Shown here: one piece after another, positions 39,785 to 49,453 of the stretch
Numbering within the stretch: position 1 is the first letter of the stretch
Layout of the letters: each line of letters opens with the position of its first letter
NCBI RefSeq assembly: GCF_002277025.1
Contig: NZ_NIWD01000003.1
Location: 50,355-114,354, forward strand
DNA: 64,000 bases
Reading direction: 5' to 3'
Origin: Sphingopyxis sp. GW247-27LB
GTDB taxonomy: Bacteria; Pseudomonadota; Alphaproteobacteria; Sphingomonadales; Sphingomonadaceae
The notes under the pieces: model-generated
The model's input: the letters and a program-made list of their open reading frames with translations, nothing else
Told to the model about the DNA's origin: nothing
The model's database searches: none
Made by a program: the position numbers and the translations under genes

Positions 39785-40747
39785 ATGAATATCCACAAGA
39801 TCGTCATAGCCGGGCCGCCCGGCGCCCAGACGTTTCTGGAGAGGCTCGCATCGGCGGTCGCGTCGGACAAGGTCCGGATCGACTTGCAGTTCGGGCTGTC
39901 CACGCCCACCGACGCACCGGGTTGGAGCGAAACGCAAATCCTTGTCTCGTTCGGAGTGCCCTGCACCGGAGCCGATATGGATGCGGCCCCCCGCCTCAAG
40001 GCGATCATCACGCCGTCACTCGGCTATGAGGGCATCGATGTCGAGGCGGCGCACAGCCGCGGAATCGCCTTTGCCAACGGCCGCGTCGCGGAGAATTTCG
40101 AGTCGGTCGCCGAGGCTGCGGTGCTGTTCATGCTGACGTCGCTCTACCGGCTCCGCGAGGCAGAGGAGCGCCTCCGCCGCGACGAGGTTCGCACGGGACC
40201 GCCCCGCGCGCGAATGCTCAAAGGCAAGACCGTCGGGATCATCGGCCATGGCAATATCGCCAAGGCGCTGATTGAACGTCTGCAAGGATGGGAGACACGC
40301 ATATTGCTCTGCAATCGTTCGCGGGTTCCTCCTTCGCCGGCTTTCGAGCAATGCGATCTCGATACGCTCGTCGCGCAAAGCGACCTTGTCCTGCCGCTGC
40401 TGCCGCTCACGCCCGGAACCGACAAATTGCTGTCCCGTGCGAGGCTGCTCGCCATGAAGCCGGGTGCAATCCTCATCAATCTCTCGCGCGGCGCGATCGT
40501 CGACGAGAACGCCCTCGCCGACCCCGAAGTGACCGCCCATCTCGGAACGATTGCGCTCGACGTCTTCGTCACAGAGCCTTTGCCGGCGGACAGTCCGCTT
40601 CGCGACCTCCCCGACCAGCTTCTGACCAATCACGAAATCTCGCACACGCAGGAAAATCTTGGCGCGCTCTTCGCGATGGCGGTTGCCAATGTCGAGGCTG
40701 CGATCGCGGGCGCTCCCATGCCGACCACGTTCAAGGCCGGGAGCTGA
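39785..40747 (+). CDS. D-isomer-specific 2-hydroxyacid dehydrogenase (NAD-dependent)
   Basis: A 320-residue member of the D-2-hydroxyacid dehydrogenase family, interconverting a D-2-hydroxyacid and a 2-oxoacid with NAD(P). The Rossmann motif is GIIGHGNIAKAL (about residues 146-157). The catalytic set appears as Arg in INLSRGAIVDE, Glu in DVFVTEPLP and His in LTNHEISHTQ. It starts the catabolic island and converges with the MFS gene, their ends overlapping by 17 bases. The substrate is unknown. Confidence 0.85.
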   Translation: MNIHKIVIAGPPGAQTFLERLASAVASDKVRIDLQFGLSTPTDAPGWSETQILVSFGVPCTGADMDAAPRLKAIITPSLGYEGIDVEAAHSRGIAFANGRVAENFESVAEAAVLFMLTSLYRLREAEERLRRDEVRTGPPRARMLKGKTVGIIGHGNIAKALIERLQGWETRILLCNRSRVPPSPAFEQCDLDTLVAQSDLVLPLLPLTPGTDKLLSRARLLAMKPGAILINLSRGAIVDENALADPEVTAHLGTIALDVFVTEPLPADSPLRDLPDQLLTNHEISHTQENLGALFAMAVANVEAAIAGAPMPTTFKAGS

Positions 40748-41999
40748 GAATCCGGTCTAGCCGCTTGCCGGAGACCGCATCCTGTTCCTCCCGACAACCA
40801 TCCGCCGGTCGTCGTTCCCGCCGAAGGCCCAGCATGAGTAGTGCCGCCAGGCCGACCAGCAGCGCGCTCACCGTCAGCGCGGCGTCATAGTCGCCGCTCG
40901 CATCGCGCATCTTCCCCATAGCGAAGGGACTGAGTCCGTAGCCGAGCGCGAAGACGCTATATTGCCATCCGTATATCGCGCCATATTGGCGCTGCCCAAA
41001 ATGCAAAGCGGTCAGATAAGCCAGGAGGTCGATTTCGGCGCCGGCCGCCATGCCGAGCAAGATGGCCGCGACGGTTCCCATCGCGAGGCCATCTACCAAC
41101 AGGAGGCCGATTCCGACGGCCGCGAGGGCAAGTACCGCCAGAGAGACGATTGCGGCCGGGAAGCGGTCGAGGAGCATGCCGATTCCTAGCCGCCCGACTA
41201 CGCTGGACAGTCCGACCAGCGAGGCGGTCGCGGCCGCCTGCACAGGGTCGGCTCCGAGATCACGGAACAGCGGCACGAGGTGGACCACGACCCCACCAAG
41301 CCCCGCGGCCATCGCGAAGGAAATGACGGTGAGCAACCAGAATCGCCCGGTGCTGCGCGCTTCCCTCGCCGTCATGCCGGCCGGCCCGACATCGGACACA
41401 CTCGCACGTCGGCCTTGCGCCACGCTGCGAAACCCGAACCAGACGATCGGGGCCGTGACGATCGCAATCGCGGCGAGCGCAAGATAGGCGGCGCGCCAGC
41501 CGGCCACCTCGGTGACCCCGGCCACCAGCTGCGGAACCCAGAAACCCGCAAGTCCCGCGCCCGTGAGCGCGAAGCCGAGGGCCAACCCCCGTTGCTTTTC
41601 GAACGCTGCGGCAATGGGCCGGACAAGCACGATCGGCGTCGATCCGACACCGAGAAGCGCGATGACGGTGTAGAGCGCCCAGAAGAGATGGATGCTTCCC
41701 GCCGTGGCGACGAGAAGGATCACGCCCAGCGCATAGGCGACCAGGCTCGCCGCGCCGACGTTGGCGGCACCGTACCGGTCGCAGAGCCGTCCGGCAGCCG
41801 AGCCGGACACGAACACGGCAAGCGTCATCAGCGTCACCGCGAGCGATATGTCGCCGCGACTCCAGCCGAATTCGACCTCGAGCGATGGAATGAAGCTGCC
41901 GAGGCTGTAAAAGAGGGTCGCCGTCATGCCGGCCGACAGGCCGATCGCCGCGCTGGCGAGCAGGAAGCTCTTGCCGCCGAACTCGCCCGGCAGGGTCAT
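40731..41999 (-). CDS. MFS transporter
   Basis: A 422-residue major facilitator with twelve predicted helices. Between helices 2 and 3 it has GRLCDRYGAANVG, the conserved MFS loop motif, and a related VGRLGIGMLLDRFPA in the second half. It resembles bacterial monocarboxylate- or oxalate/formate-type transporters. It is the last gene of the long leftward operon (ATGA overlap with the EthD gene), so it likely moves the pathway substrate or a product across the inner membrane. Confidence 0.85.
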   Translation of the reverse strand: MTLPGEFGGKSFLLASAAIGLSAGMTATLFYSLGSFIPSLEVEFGWSRGDISLAVTLMTLAVFVSGSAAGRLCDRYGAANVGAASLVAYALGVILLVATAGSIHLFWALYTVIALLGVGSTPIVLVRPIAAAFEKQRGLALGFALTGAGLAGFWVPQLVAGVTEVAGWRAAYLALAAIAIVTAPIVWFGFRSVAQGRRASVSDVGPAGMTAREARSTGRFWLLTVISFAMAAGLGGVVVHLVPLFRDLGADPVQAAATASLVGLSSVVGRLGIGMLLDRFPAAIVSLAVLALAAVGIGLLLVDGLAMGTVAAILLGMAAGAEIDLLAYLTALHFGQRQYGAIYGWQYSVFALGYGLSPFAMGKMRDASGDYDAALTVSALLVGLAALLMLGLRRERRPADGCREEQDAVSGKRLDRILSSRP

Positions 42000-42727
42000 G
42001 GGGCAGCTGCTATTCCGTAAACCGCCCTCACAACCGCGTCGCTCAGCTGGTTCTCGGCTCCGGCCTCCTCGATCGTCTTCACAGCGTCGAGACCGCGCAG
42101 TCCGACCGGCGTCGGTCTGCCGTCCTCCACCATCACATGTCGCTCATCAAGAAGATAGGCCGATGCGTCGAGCTTCCCCGCCGCCGCGATCGCGCTGTCC
42201 CGGTCCGGCCAGATCCCGTGCAGCAAGGCGGCGAAAGTCCTGCCGCTCGCATCGGTCTGATTCCACCCCGCGGGATCGCCGCCCGTGAGGTCGTAGACCG
42301 CCAGATATGCGGGCGCCTCGCCAAGCGCCGCAAGATCGGCATTGAGGTCGGCGCCCGCCTCGATGACGATAAACATCGTCTGCCCCTCGGCATCCGCGTT
42401 GCCGCTGATCCGGCGCGAGGCCCCCTCACCCAGATTGTAGAGAAGCGCCCGGCGGAAGACATTCTGCTCGTCGCGATGGATATGCTGGGTCACCTCGCTG
42501 TGGATGAGGCCTGCACGGTCATCCTCCGAGCAATAAGTGACGATCGCGATCCCCTCGAAAGGCTCGGACGCCGCATCGAGCGGGGTCACATGATGCTGCG
42601 TGTAGCTGTCGAACCCCGGAATCCTCGCGGCCATGACCCCGTGAACATCGCGCCAGTAGCGTGTGAAGAGCGAGCGCGAGACGTCGGGACGTCGCTCGAT
42701 CAGGGCGACGGTGCTCACGCCGACCAT
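41996..42727 (-). CDS. EthD-domain protein
   Basis: A 243-residue protein whose first half is an EthD/ferredoxin-like dimeric alpha-beta barrel domain (TRYWRDVHGVMAARIPGFDSYTQHHVTPL, about residues 22-50). The second half looks like a degenerate repeat of the same fold. EthD domains occur in ether-degradation clusters and in aromatic polyketide cyclases or monooxygenases. Its start lies 13 bases inside the end of the EthD-SDR gene. Function unknown. Confidence 0.72.
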   Translation of the reverse strand: MVGVSTVALIERRPDVSRSLFTRYWRDVHGVMAARIPGFDSYTQHHVTPLDAASEPFEGIAIVTYCSEDDRAGLIHSEVTQHIHRDEQNVFRRALLYNLGEGASRRISGNADAEGQTMFIVIEAGADLNADLAALGEAPAYLAVYDLTGGDPAGWNQTDASGRTFAALLHGIWPDRDSAIAAAGKLDASAYLLDERHVMVEDGRPTPVGLRGLDAVKTIEEAGAENQLSDAVVRAVYGIAAAP

Positions 42728-43836
42728 AATGCCCCCTCGACCGGCAGTATCGATCCCGACACATAAGCGCCTGCCCGCGATGCGAGAAACACGACGGCCC
42801 CGCCGATATCGCCTTCGTTGCCGAGGCGTTCCGCGGGAATTCCCTCGATCATCTGATCCTTCAGCCCGGGAACCGCCGTGAAGAAACCGTCGGTCATGTC
42901 ACTCGGGAAAAATCCCGGCGCGACGGCATTCACGTTGATGCCCTTGCGGGTGAGATCCGACGCCAGCGCGCGCGTGAGCTGGTGCAGGCCGCCCTTGGCA
43001 GCGCTATACGCATAAGCACTGCTGCTCCTCGCCCAAAGCGCGGCGATCGATCCGATATTGATCACCCGCGCCGGATCGCCCTCGCGCGCCGCGGCGGTCA
43101 GCTCTGGCAGCAGCGCCTGGACAAGGAAGAAGGGCGCGCGGAGGTTGATATCCAGTTCACGGTCCCATTGCTCCGGCGTGATCGCGTCGACAGGTGCGGC
43201 CGTGAAGCTTCCGGCGTTGTTGACGAGGATATGCAGCGCGTCGGTTTCGCGCCGCACCGCCGCGGCCGCATCCGCCGGCCCTGCGCTGGTCGAGAGGTCG
43301 CAAGGCACCAAAATGCCCCCATGCTCTGCCGCGAACGCCCGATTAGCCTCGCCGTCGCGCGCGACGATGAGGACCCGGACGCCCGCGGCGGCGAGCGTGC
43401 GGCTGATCATCGCCCCGACCCCCTTGGCACCGCCGGTGACAACCGCCGTCTTGCCGCGCAGATCGAACAATCCGGTCGGCGGCGCAACCACCGGGTTCGC
43501 GCGGGTGAGGAAGGACTGGCAGTTTTCGAGATCGACGAAATTGCCTTCGTCGGGCTGGACATCCGCCAGATAGGCGGGTTCGGCAAAGGCTTGTTCCATC
43601 GCCGCGGAATTTTTGAAATCGAGCACCGCGACACCGTCATATTCGCCCGAAACGCCGAACAGCCTTGCGATCGGAGAATCGCGGCCGGTGAGCGCATGCT
43701 GGGTGTAGCTGTGCAGATGCCGCGTGAAGTCGGTACAGCGCCTGAGCAGGGGGCCATGTTTGTCCTGCCAATAGGAGGTGAACGCCTCATGGCTCAGTCC
43801 CGGCTTGCGCTTGATGCAGACGATAAGTGTCGTCAT
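42715..43836 (-). CDS. EthD-SDR fusion protein
   Basis: A 373-residue two-domain protein. Residues 1-105 form an EthD domain (TSYWQDKHGPLLRRCTDFTRHLHSYTQH). Residues about 120-373 form a classical short-chain dehydrogenase with the cofactor motif VVTGGAKGVGAM, NNAGS, a Ser in INIGSIAALW, Tyr/Lys in YAYSAAKGG and C-terminal GAYVSGSILPVEG. The ATG at 43836 overlaps the aldehyde dehydrogenase stop as ATGA. The fusion suggests the EthD partner acts on the same small molecule as the oxidoreductase (inference). Confidence 0.82.
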   Translation of the reverse strand: MTTLIVCIKRKPGLSHEAFTSYWQDKHGPLLRRCTDFTRHLHSYTQHALTGRDSPIARLFGVSGEYDGVAVLDFKNSAAMEQAFAEPAYLADVQPDEGNFVDLENCQSFLTRANPVVAPPTGLFDLRGKTAVVTGGAKGVGAMISRTLAAAGVRVLIVARDGEANRAFAAEHGGILVPCDLSTSAGPADAAAAVRRETDALHILVNNAGSFTAAPVDAITPEQWDRELDINLRAPFFLVQALLPELTAAAREGDPARVINIGSIAALWARSSSAYAYSAAKGGLHQLTRALASDLTRKGINVNAVAPGFFPSDMTDGFFTAVPGLKDQMIEGIPAERLGNEGDIGGAVVFLASRAGAYVSGSILPVEGALWSA

Positions 43837-45248
43837 GCTTGGACTGCCGGCTTTGCGACGTTGATCGTCTGGAGCGCCAGATAGGGATAGAGGCCCTCGA
43901 CTCCGCCCTCGACCCCGAAACCGGACTGCTTGTTCGCCGGAAACGGAACCTGCGGGTCGAGCGCGCAATGCTGGTTCACCCAGGCGCTGCCGCTCTCGAG
44001 CCGGGCGGCAACGGCGGTCGCAGCGGCGACATCGCTGCCCCACACCGAACCGCCGAGCGCGAAGGGCGAGGCGTTGGCGCGCGCCACCACATCATCGATA
44101 TCGCTGTAGCGAATGATCGGCAGGATCGGCCCGAACGGTTCCTCATCGACGATCGCCGAGCCATCGGCCACATCGCGCACCACCGTCAGCGGCACGAAAT
44201 AGCCGGGTCCGCCGGCGACCTCGCCGCCCGCGACGACCCTGCCCGCCTTGCCCGCTTCGGCCAGATAATGGAGCACTTTTTCATATTGCGCCTTGTTCTG
44301 CACCGGCCCGAACTCGGCCGCCGCATCGCTTCCCGGCGCCAGCTTGGCCGATGAAGCCAGGCCCGCCATCGCATCGCACATCGCGTCGTAGAGGCTGTCG
44401 TGGACATAGAGCCGCTTGATCACCGCGCAGACCTGACCCGAATTGAAGAAGGCGAAGGCAAAGATGGCGGGCGCGATCGCCGCGACATCGGCGTCGGGCA
44501 GTACTATCGCAGCGTCGTTGCCGCCAAGTTCGAGCGTCACGCGCTTCAGCGTCGGCGCCGCCGATGCCATGATCTTGCGACCGGTCTCGGTCGATCCAGT
44601 GAAAGTGATCTTGGCGACGTCTTCGTGCGCGACGAGCAAGGCGCCGGCGTCGTTGCCGCCCGACAGGATGTTGACCACGCCGGGCGGCACGACCTCGGCC
44701 CAGAGTTCGCCGAGCCGCAAGGTGGTGAGCGGCGTCGTCGGCGCCGTCTTGACGACGATCGTGTTGCCGGCCGCGAGCGCGGGCGCGATCTTGTTGGCGG
44801 CGATGAAGACGGGGGCGTTCCACGGCACGATCGCGCCCACCACGCCCAGGGCTTTGCGATGCAGTTCGACGCGGCGCGTGTCATCCTCGACAATCAGCTC
44901 GGGTTGAACTTCGAGCCCGGCATAATAGGTGAGATAACCGGTCGCCAGATGCAGGATTTCGAACTGTGCGAGTCCCATCGGGCGCCCGGTTTCCTGAACA
45001 AGCAGCGCGCAAAGCTCTTCGGCATTGTCCACGACCTTCGCGGCCATCGCGCGCAGAACGTCGCCGCGCGCGCTGGGGGCCAGATCGCGCCAGGCGGGAA
45101 AGGCCGCCTTGGCGGCGGCGACCGCGCGTTCGACGTCGGCCGCATCGGCGTCGGGAACCTGGGTGAAGACGGCGCCGGTGCACGGATCGACGACGTCGAG
45201 CGCCCGGCTCCCCTCCACAAGTTCTCCGCCGATCAGCATCCGGACCAT
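43833..45248 (-). CDS. Aldehyde dehydrogenase family protein
   Basis: A 471-residue NAD(P)-dependent aldehyde dehydrogenase. Catalytic Cys274 (FFNSGQVCAVIKRL) and general-base Glu240 (TLELGGNDAAIVL) are present, with the cofactor loop FTGSTETGRKI. The usual KPSE cofactor motif reads KTAP here (about residue 167). It is the middle gene of the leftward operon, 16 bases after the IOR-like gene, and probably oxidises a pathway aldehyde. Confidence 0.9.
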   Translation of the reverse strand: MVRMLIGGELVEGSRALDVVDPCTGAVFTQVPDADAADVERAVAAAKAAFPAWRDLAPSARGDVLRAMAAKVVDNAEELCALLVQETGRPMGLAQFEILHLATGYLTYYAGLEVQPELIVEDDTRRVELHRKALGVVGAIVPWNAPVFIAANKIAPALAAGNTIVVKTAPTTPLTTLRLGELWAEVVPPGVVNILSGGNDAGALLVAHEDVAKITFTGSTETGRKIMASAAPTLKRVTLELGGNDAAIVLPDADVAAIAPAIFAFAFFNSGQVCAVIKRLYVHDSLYDAMCDAMAGLASSAKLAPGSDAAAEFGPVQNKAQYEKVLHYLAEAGKAGRVVAGGEVAGGPGYFVPLTVVRDVADGSAIVDEEPFGPILPIIRYSDIDDVVARANASPFALGGSVWGSDVAAATAVAARLESGSAWVNQHCALDPQVPFPANKQSGFGVEGGVEGLYPYLALQTINVAKPAVQA

Positions 45249-45264
45249 GTCATTCTCCTCATTG

Positions 45265-48200
45265 TCAGGCGGTCAGAGCCACCCGATTGTCGTCCTTGTT
45301 CGCCTCGGGAGCCGCCGCGGCGTTGCGGAACCGCTCGACCACGCTCGCCTCGAGCGTGCGCACGCGATCGACCGCCGCTTCCTTCACATGGCCATAGCCA
45401 CGGATCTGGGCCGGCAGACTCGCCGCTTCGACGGCGAACTTGTGGTTGGCCGGGGTGAGCGCCGCAGCCATGCCTCGCAGCCGCGCCTCATATTCGTCGA
45501 TGAGCGCGCGCTCCATCTTGCGCTCGGCGGTATAGCCGAACGGGTCGAGCGCGGTACCGCGTAGCCGCTTGCCCTTCGCGAGCAGCGGAAACAGCTTTCC
45601 GACCCACGGGCCGAACTCGCGCTTCAGCAAATGCCCCGTCGCGGGATCGCGCTTCGAGAAGAGCGGCGGCGCGAGATTGTACCGAAGCTTCGCACCATCC
45701 TCGAACGTCGAGGCGAGTTCGCGCTTGAACGCAGGATCGGCATGAAGGCGCGCGACCTCATATTCATCCTTGTATGCCATGAGCTTGGCGAAGTTGCGCG
45801 CGACCATGACGGCGAGCGCCGTGCTGCCGGGCAGCACCCGCTCCTCGGCAGCCGCGACCGCATCGACGAGCGCGCGGTAGCGCGCCGCATAGGCCGCATT
45901 CTGGTAGGCGGCGAGCAATGCCGTGCGGTGTGCCACGATGTCGCCGAGGTCGGTAAGCGGCTTGAACTCGGGCGCCGTCAGGGTGGCGGCGGCCGCGGCA
46001 TCGACTTTCGCCGGATTGACGACGAGAAGACGCCCGAGCGCAAAGGCCGACTGATTGAAGGCGACGGCGACCCCGTTGATTTCAACCGCGCGCGCGATCG
46101 AAGCCGGCGAAACCGGCAGCAGCCCGAGCTGCGACGCATAGCCGAGCATGAAGAGGTTGGCGGCGATCGTGTCGCCGAACAAGGCAAGCCCCAGCCCGGT
46201 CGCATCGACCCCATGCAGTCCGGCCGAGAGCTTTTTCAGGCGATCGACAATCAGGCTCTGGTCGAGCACGAGGTCGGGATTGCGCTGAAAGGCCGGGGTC
46301 GGCGTGATGCGCGCGTTGACGACCGTCGTGGTCCGCGCCGCCGAAAAGGTGACGACGGGTTCCTTGGCCAGCGCCGCGACGGCGTCGAAGGCGAGCGCCA
46401 GATCCGCCTCTCCAGTGCCGAGTTTCTGCGCCGCGAGGTCACCCGCCGCAGCTGCGATCCGGACATGGCTGTAGACCGCGCCATTCTTCTGGCTGAGCCC
46501 GGTCATGTCGAAGACCGAACAGGCGAGCCCCTCGAGGTGCGCCGCCATGCCGAGCAAGGCGCCGACGGTTACAACGCCTGTGCCGCCGATCCCCGACACC
46601 ATGATATTGAATGCGCCGTCCGAAATCGCGGCCAATGCGGGTTCGGGAAGGTCCGTCTGTGCCTCGCCCGCCAGCGCCGAGACCTTGGGCTTGCGCGGCT
46701 CCGCGTCGAGCACGGTGATGAAGCTCGGGCAGAAGCCTTTGACGCAGCTATAATCCTTGTTGCAGTTCGACTGGTCGATCTGGCGCTTGCGGCCGAGTTC
46801 GGTTTCCTTCGGCCAGACGCTGACGCAGTTCGACTGGACCGAGCAGTCGCCGCATCCCTCGCAGACGGCGCTGTTGATGAACATACGCTTGGCCGGATCG
46901 GGAAATTTGCCGCGCTTGCGGCGGCGGCGCTTCTCGGCGGCGCAGGTCTGTTCGTAAACGATGACGGTCACGCCCTTCACCTCGCGAAGTTCGCGCTGCA
47001 ACGCATCGAGTTCGTCGCGATGATGGACGGTGACGCCTTCGCCAAGGCCGCTGTTCGCATCGTAGAGATCGGGCCGGTCGGTGACGACGATGCAGCGCTC
47101 GACGCCTTCGGCGAGCACCTGCCGCGTGACGTCGCCGGGGGTCAGCGGTCCGTCGACCGGCTGGCCGCCGGTCATCGCCACCGCGTCGTTGAACAGGATC
47201 TTGTAGGTCATGTTGACCTTCGCCGCCACCGCGCCGCGGATCGCCAGCAGGCCCGAATGATAATAGGTGCCGTCGCCGATATTCTGGAAGATGTGCGGCG
47301 TCTCGGTGAAATGAGCGAGGCTGTACCAATGCGCGCCCTCGCCGCCCATTTGCGTGTTGGGGAGCATTTCGGGGCCCGAGTACATCGCCATGGCGTGGCA
47401 CCCGATGCCCCCGCCGGCGAGGCTGCCTTCGGGAAAGCGCGTGCCCGTATTGTGCGGACAGCCAGAGCAGAAATAGGGAGCGCGCACGGCGTCCCCGGGC
47501 TTCTGACCCGCGACCTTCGTCATCGCGGCGCGGAGGCCTTCGACGCGCTCCGCGATGGCTGGCGGCTCGCTTCCCAGCCGGCGGAGCCGCTCGGCGATGA
47601 CAAGGGCGAGTTGCAGCGGATCGAGCTGCTCGTCGCTCGGGATCATGAAGGCGCCGGTCTCGTCGGTCTTGCCGACGATCGCCGGCGCCCCCGGGCGCCC
47701 GTAGAGGATCGCCTTGGCCTGCGCCTCGGTGAGACCCTCCTTTTCCTCGACGAACAGGAGTTCGGCCTGACCTTCGGCAAATTCGGCGAGCCCTTCGCGC
47801 TCGACCGGATACATGCAACCGAGCTGATAGAGCGAAATACCGAGCGCCGCCGCGTCGACGTCGGAAAGGCCGAGAAGTTTCAGCGCCTGGCGCGCATCCT
47901 GGACCGCTTTTCCGGTCGCGACGATCCCGAGCTTTCGCGCGCCATTGTCGATCAGCACTCGGTCGATGCCGTTCGCGCGCACGAATTTCTCGACGAGCGG
48001 CCAGCGGAAACGTTTGGCGACGATCTCCGACTGCACCCGGTCGAGATGGGTCGGAAAATTGTGGAAGCCGTTCGCGGGCGCGACACCACGCTCGGGCAGC
48101 ACCGGCCCGTTATCGAGCTGCGGGAGTTCGACCGTCATCGTCTGCTCGAGCACTTCGTTGCACATCTTGAAGCCGGTGAAGAGACCGGTGTAGCGCGACA

Positions 48201-48759
48201 TCGCCCAGCCGAGCAGGCCATATTCGAGCACGTCCTGCACATCGGACGGCGCGAGGATCGGCATGCCCGCATGCATCAGCGCCACCTCGCTCTGATGCGC
48301 GACGGTCGACGACTTGCCGCTGTGATCGTCGCCGGCGACGATCAGCACGCCGCCATTGGGATGCGAGCCGGCCATATTGCCGTGCTTGAACGGGTCGCCC
48401 GAACGGTCGACGCCCGGCCCCTTGCCGTACCACAGGGCAAAGACGCCGTCCTTCGTCGCATCGGGAATGCCGGCCAGCATCTGCGTTCCCCAGACCGCCG
48501 TTGCCGCGAGATCCTCGTTGACTCCCGGCTGGAACAGGACGTCCATGCTCTCGAGCAGATCCTTCGCGCGCCAAAGTTCCTGATCGTAGCTGCCGAGCGG
48601 CGAGCCGCGATAGCCCGAGATGAAGCCGCCCGTATCGAGCCCGGCGCGCGTGTCGCGATCCTTCTGCAGCATGGGCAGGCGCACGAGCGCATGCGTGCCG
48701 GTCATCAGCACGGTGCCTTCGTCGATCGTATATTTGTCGGTCAGCTTGACGTCACGCAT
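45265..48759 (-). CDS. Fused indolepyruvate ferredoxin oxidoreductase-like enzyme (IorAB)
   Basis: A 1164-residue 2-oxoacid oxidoreductase. The IorA-like half has GFISGYRGSPLGSYD near the start and YFCSGCPHNTGTRFPEGSL with the thiamine-diphosphate domain. Next is a ferredoxin-like cysteine cluster (CEGCGDCSVQSNC and CNKDYSCVKGFCP). An IorB-like gamma domain (GIGGTGVVTVGALLG) and a long C-terminal extension follow. Such enzymes decarboxylate aryl or branched 2-oxoacids to acyl-CoA. The ATG at 48759 gives the family start (MRDVKLTDKYTIDEG); the upstream in-frame ATG at 48804 is less likely. It overlaps the GST gene by eight bases. Confidence 0.88.
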   Translation of the reverse strand: MRDVKLTDKYTIDEGTVLMTGTHALVRLPMLQKDRDTRAGLDTGGFISGYRGSPLGSYDQELWRAKDLLESMDVLFQPGVNEDLAATAVWGTQMLAGIPDATKDGVFALWYGKGPGVDRSGDPFKHGNMAGSHPNGGVLIVAGDDHSGKSSTVAHQSEVALMHAGMPILAPSDVQDVLEYGLLGWAMSRYTGLFTGFKMCNEVLEQTMTVELPQLDNGPVLPERGVAPANGFHNFPTHLDRVQSEIVAKRFRWPLVEKFVRANGIDRVLIDNGARKLGIVATGKAVQDARQALKLLGLSDVDAAALGISLYQLGCMYPVEREGLAEFAEGQAELLFVEEKEGLTEAQAKAILYGRPGAPAIVGKTDETGAFMIPSDEQLDPLQLALVIAERLRRLGSEPPAIAERVEGLRAAMTKVAGQKPGDAVRAPYFCSGCPHNTGTRFPEGSLAGGGIGCHAMAMYSGPEMLPNTQMGGEGAHWYSLAHFTETPHIFQNIGDGTYYHSGLLAIRGAVAAKVNMTYKILFNDAVAMTGGQPVDGPLTPGDVTRQVLAEGVERCIVVTDRPDLYDANSGLGEGVTVHHRDELDALQRELREVKGVTVIVYEQTCAAEKRRRRKRGKFPDPAKRMFINSAVCEGCGDCSVQSNCVSVWPKETELGRKRQIDQSNCNKDYSCVKGFCPSFITVLDAEPRKPKVSALAGEAQTDLPEPALAAISDGAFNIMVSGIGGTGVVTVGALLGMAAHLEGLACSVFDMTGLSQKNGAVYSHVRIAAAAGDLAAQKLGTGEADLALAFDAVAALAKEPVVTFSAARTTTVVNARITPTPAFQRNPDLVLDQSLIVDRLKKLSAGLHGVDATGLGLALFGDTIAANLFMLGYASQLGLLPVSPASIARAVEINGVAVAFNQSAFALGRLLVVNPAKVDAAAAATLTAPEFKPLTDLGDIVAHRTALLAAYQNAAYAARYRALVDAVAAAEERVLPGSTALAVMVARNFAKLMAYKDEYEVARLHADPAFKRELASTFEDGAKLRYNLAPPLFSKRDPATGHLLKREFGPWVGKLFPLLAKGKRLRGTALDPFGYTAERKMERALIDEYEARLRGMAAALTPANHKFAVEAASLPAQIRGYGHVKEAAVDRVRTLEASVVERFRNAAAAPEANKDDNRVALTA

Positions 48760-49453
48760 GGGATAGGGACCTTCGGGATTCTTCCGGGCGATAGGCGGCG
48801 CCATGGTCCGCCAGATAAGTCGCGAAACTGGATTGAAATTCGGCCATCACAAGCTGGGTACTCGGCCGCGCGGTCATCGCCGCCAGCCACGCGTCCAGCC
48901 CACCGATCTCGTCGATGATCGAGCGGTCGTAGACGAAACGCGTGACGCGGTCGGCGATATCGAGATTATAGTAAGCGAACAGATCGGCCTGTCCGGGGCG
49001 ATCGCCCAGCAAGAAAGGTTTCGGCGCGAGCAACTGCGCCAGCGCACCCGTCGCGCGGTCGAGCATCGTGCGCACCGACGCTTCGGTTGTCGGCAGGTTC
49101 GCGCGGCCCATGAATACCCCGGCAAAAAGCTGGCGCACCTGTGCCTCGACATAGATCTGAATGATGTTGATCGTCTGCCGCGCCCGCGCCCGCTCGAATG
49201 CACCGGCGGGGCGCAGCGGAATGTCGGGATAGGCATCGTCGAGATAGTCGAGGATGGCGACCGTCTCGGTCAGACATCCGGCCTCGGTTTCGAGGACCGG
49301 AATCTTGCCGAGCGGGCTCAGCTGCCGAAACGCCGCATCCTGCGAAGCACGGGTCGGAACGAATTCGAACGATAGCTCCTTTTCGAGGAGAGCCGCGCGC
49401 ACGACGTTGACATAGTTGCTCACCGGATAGCCCAAGAGACGAAGCCGGGTCAT
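48752..49453 (-). CDS. Glutathione S-transferase family protein
   Basis: A 233-residue GST. The thioredoxin-like N-domain has LLGYPVSNYVNVVRAALLEK, the cis-proline in LGKIPVLET and the glutathione gamma-Glu contact region TETVAILDYL. The all-helical C-domain follows. In catabolic operons GSTs act as isomerases, ether-cleaving or dehalogenating enzymes. It starts with an ATGA overlap after the FAD oxidoreductase and runs into the IOR-like gene. Confidence 0.86.
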   Translation of the reverse strand: MTRLRLLGYPVSNYVNVVRAALLEKELSFEFVPTRASQDAAFRQLSPLGKIPVLETEAGCLTETVAILDYLDDAYPDIPLRPAGAFERARARQTINIIQIYVEAQVRQLFAGVFMGRANLPTTEASVRTMLDRATGALAQLLAPKPFLLGDRPGQADLFAYYNLDIADRVTRFVYDRSIIDEIGGLDAWLAAMTARPSTQLVMAEFQSSFATYLADHGAAYRPEESRRSLSHA

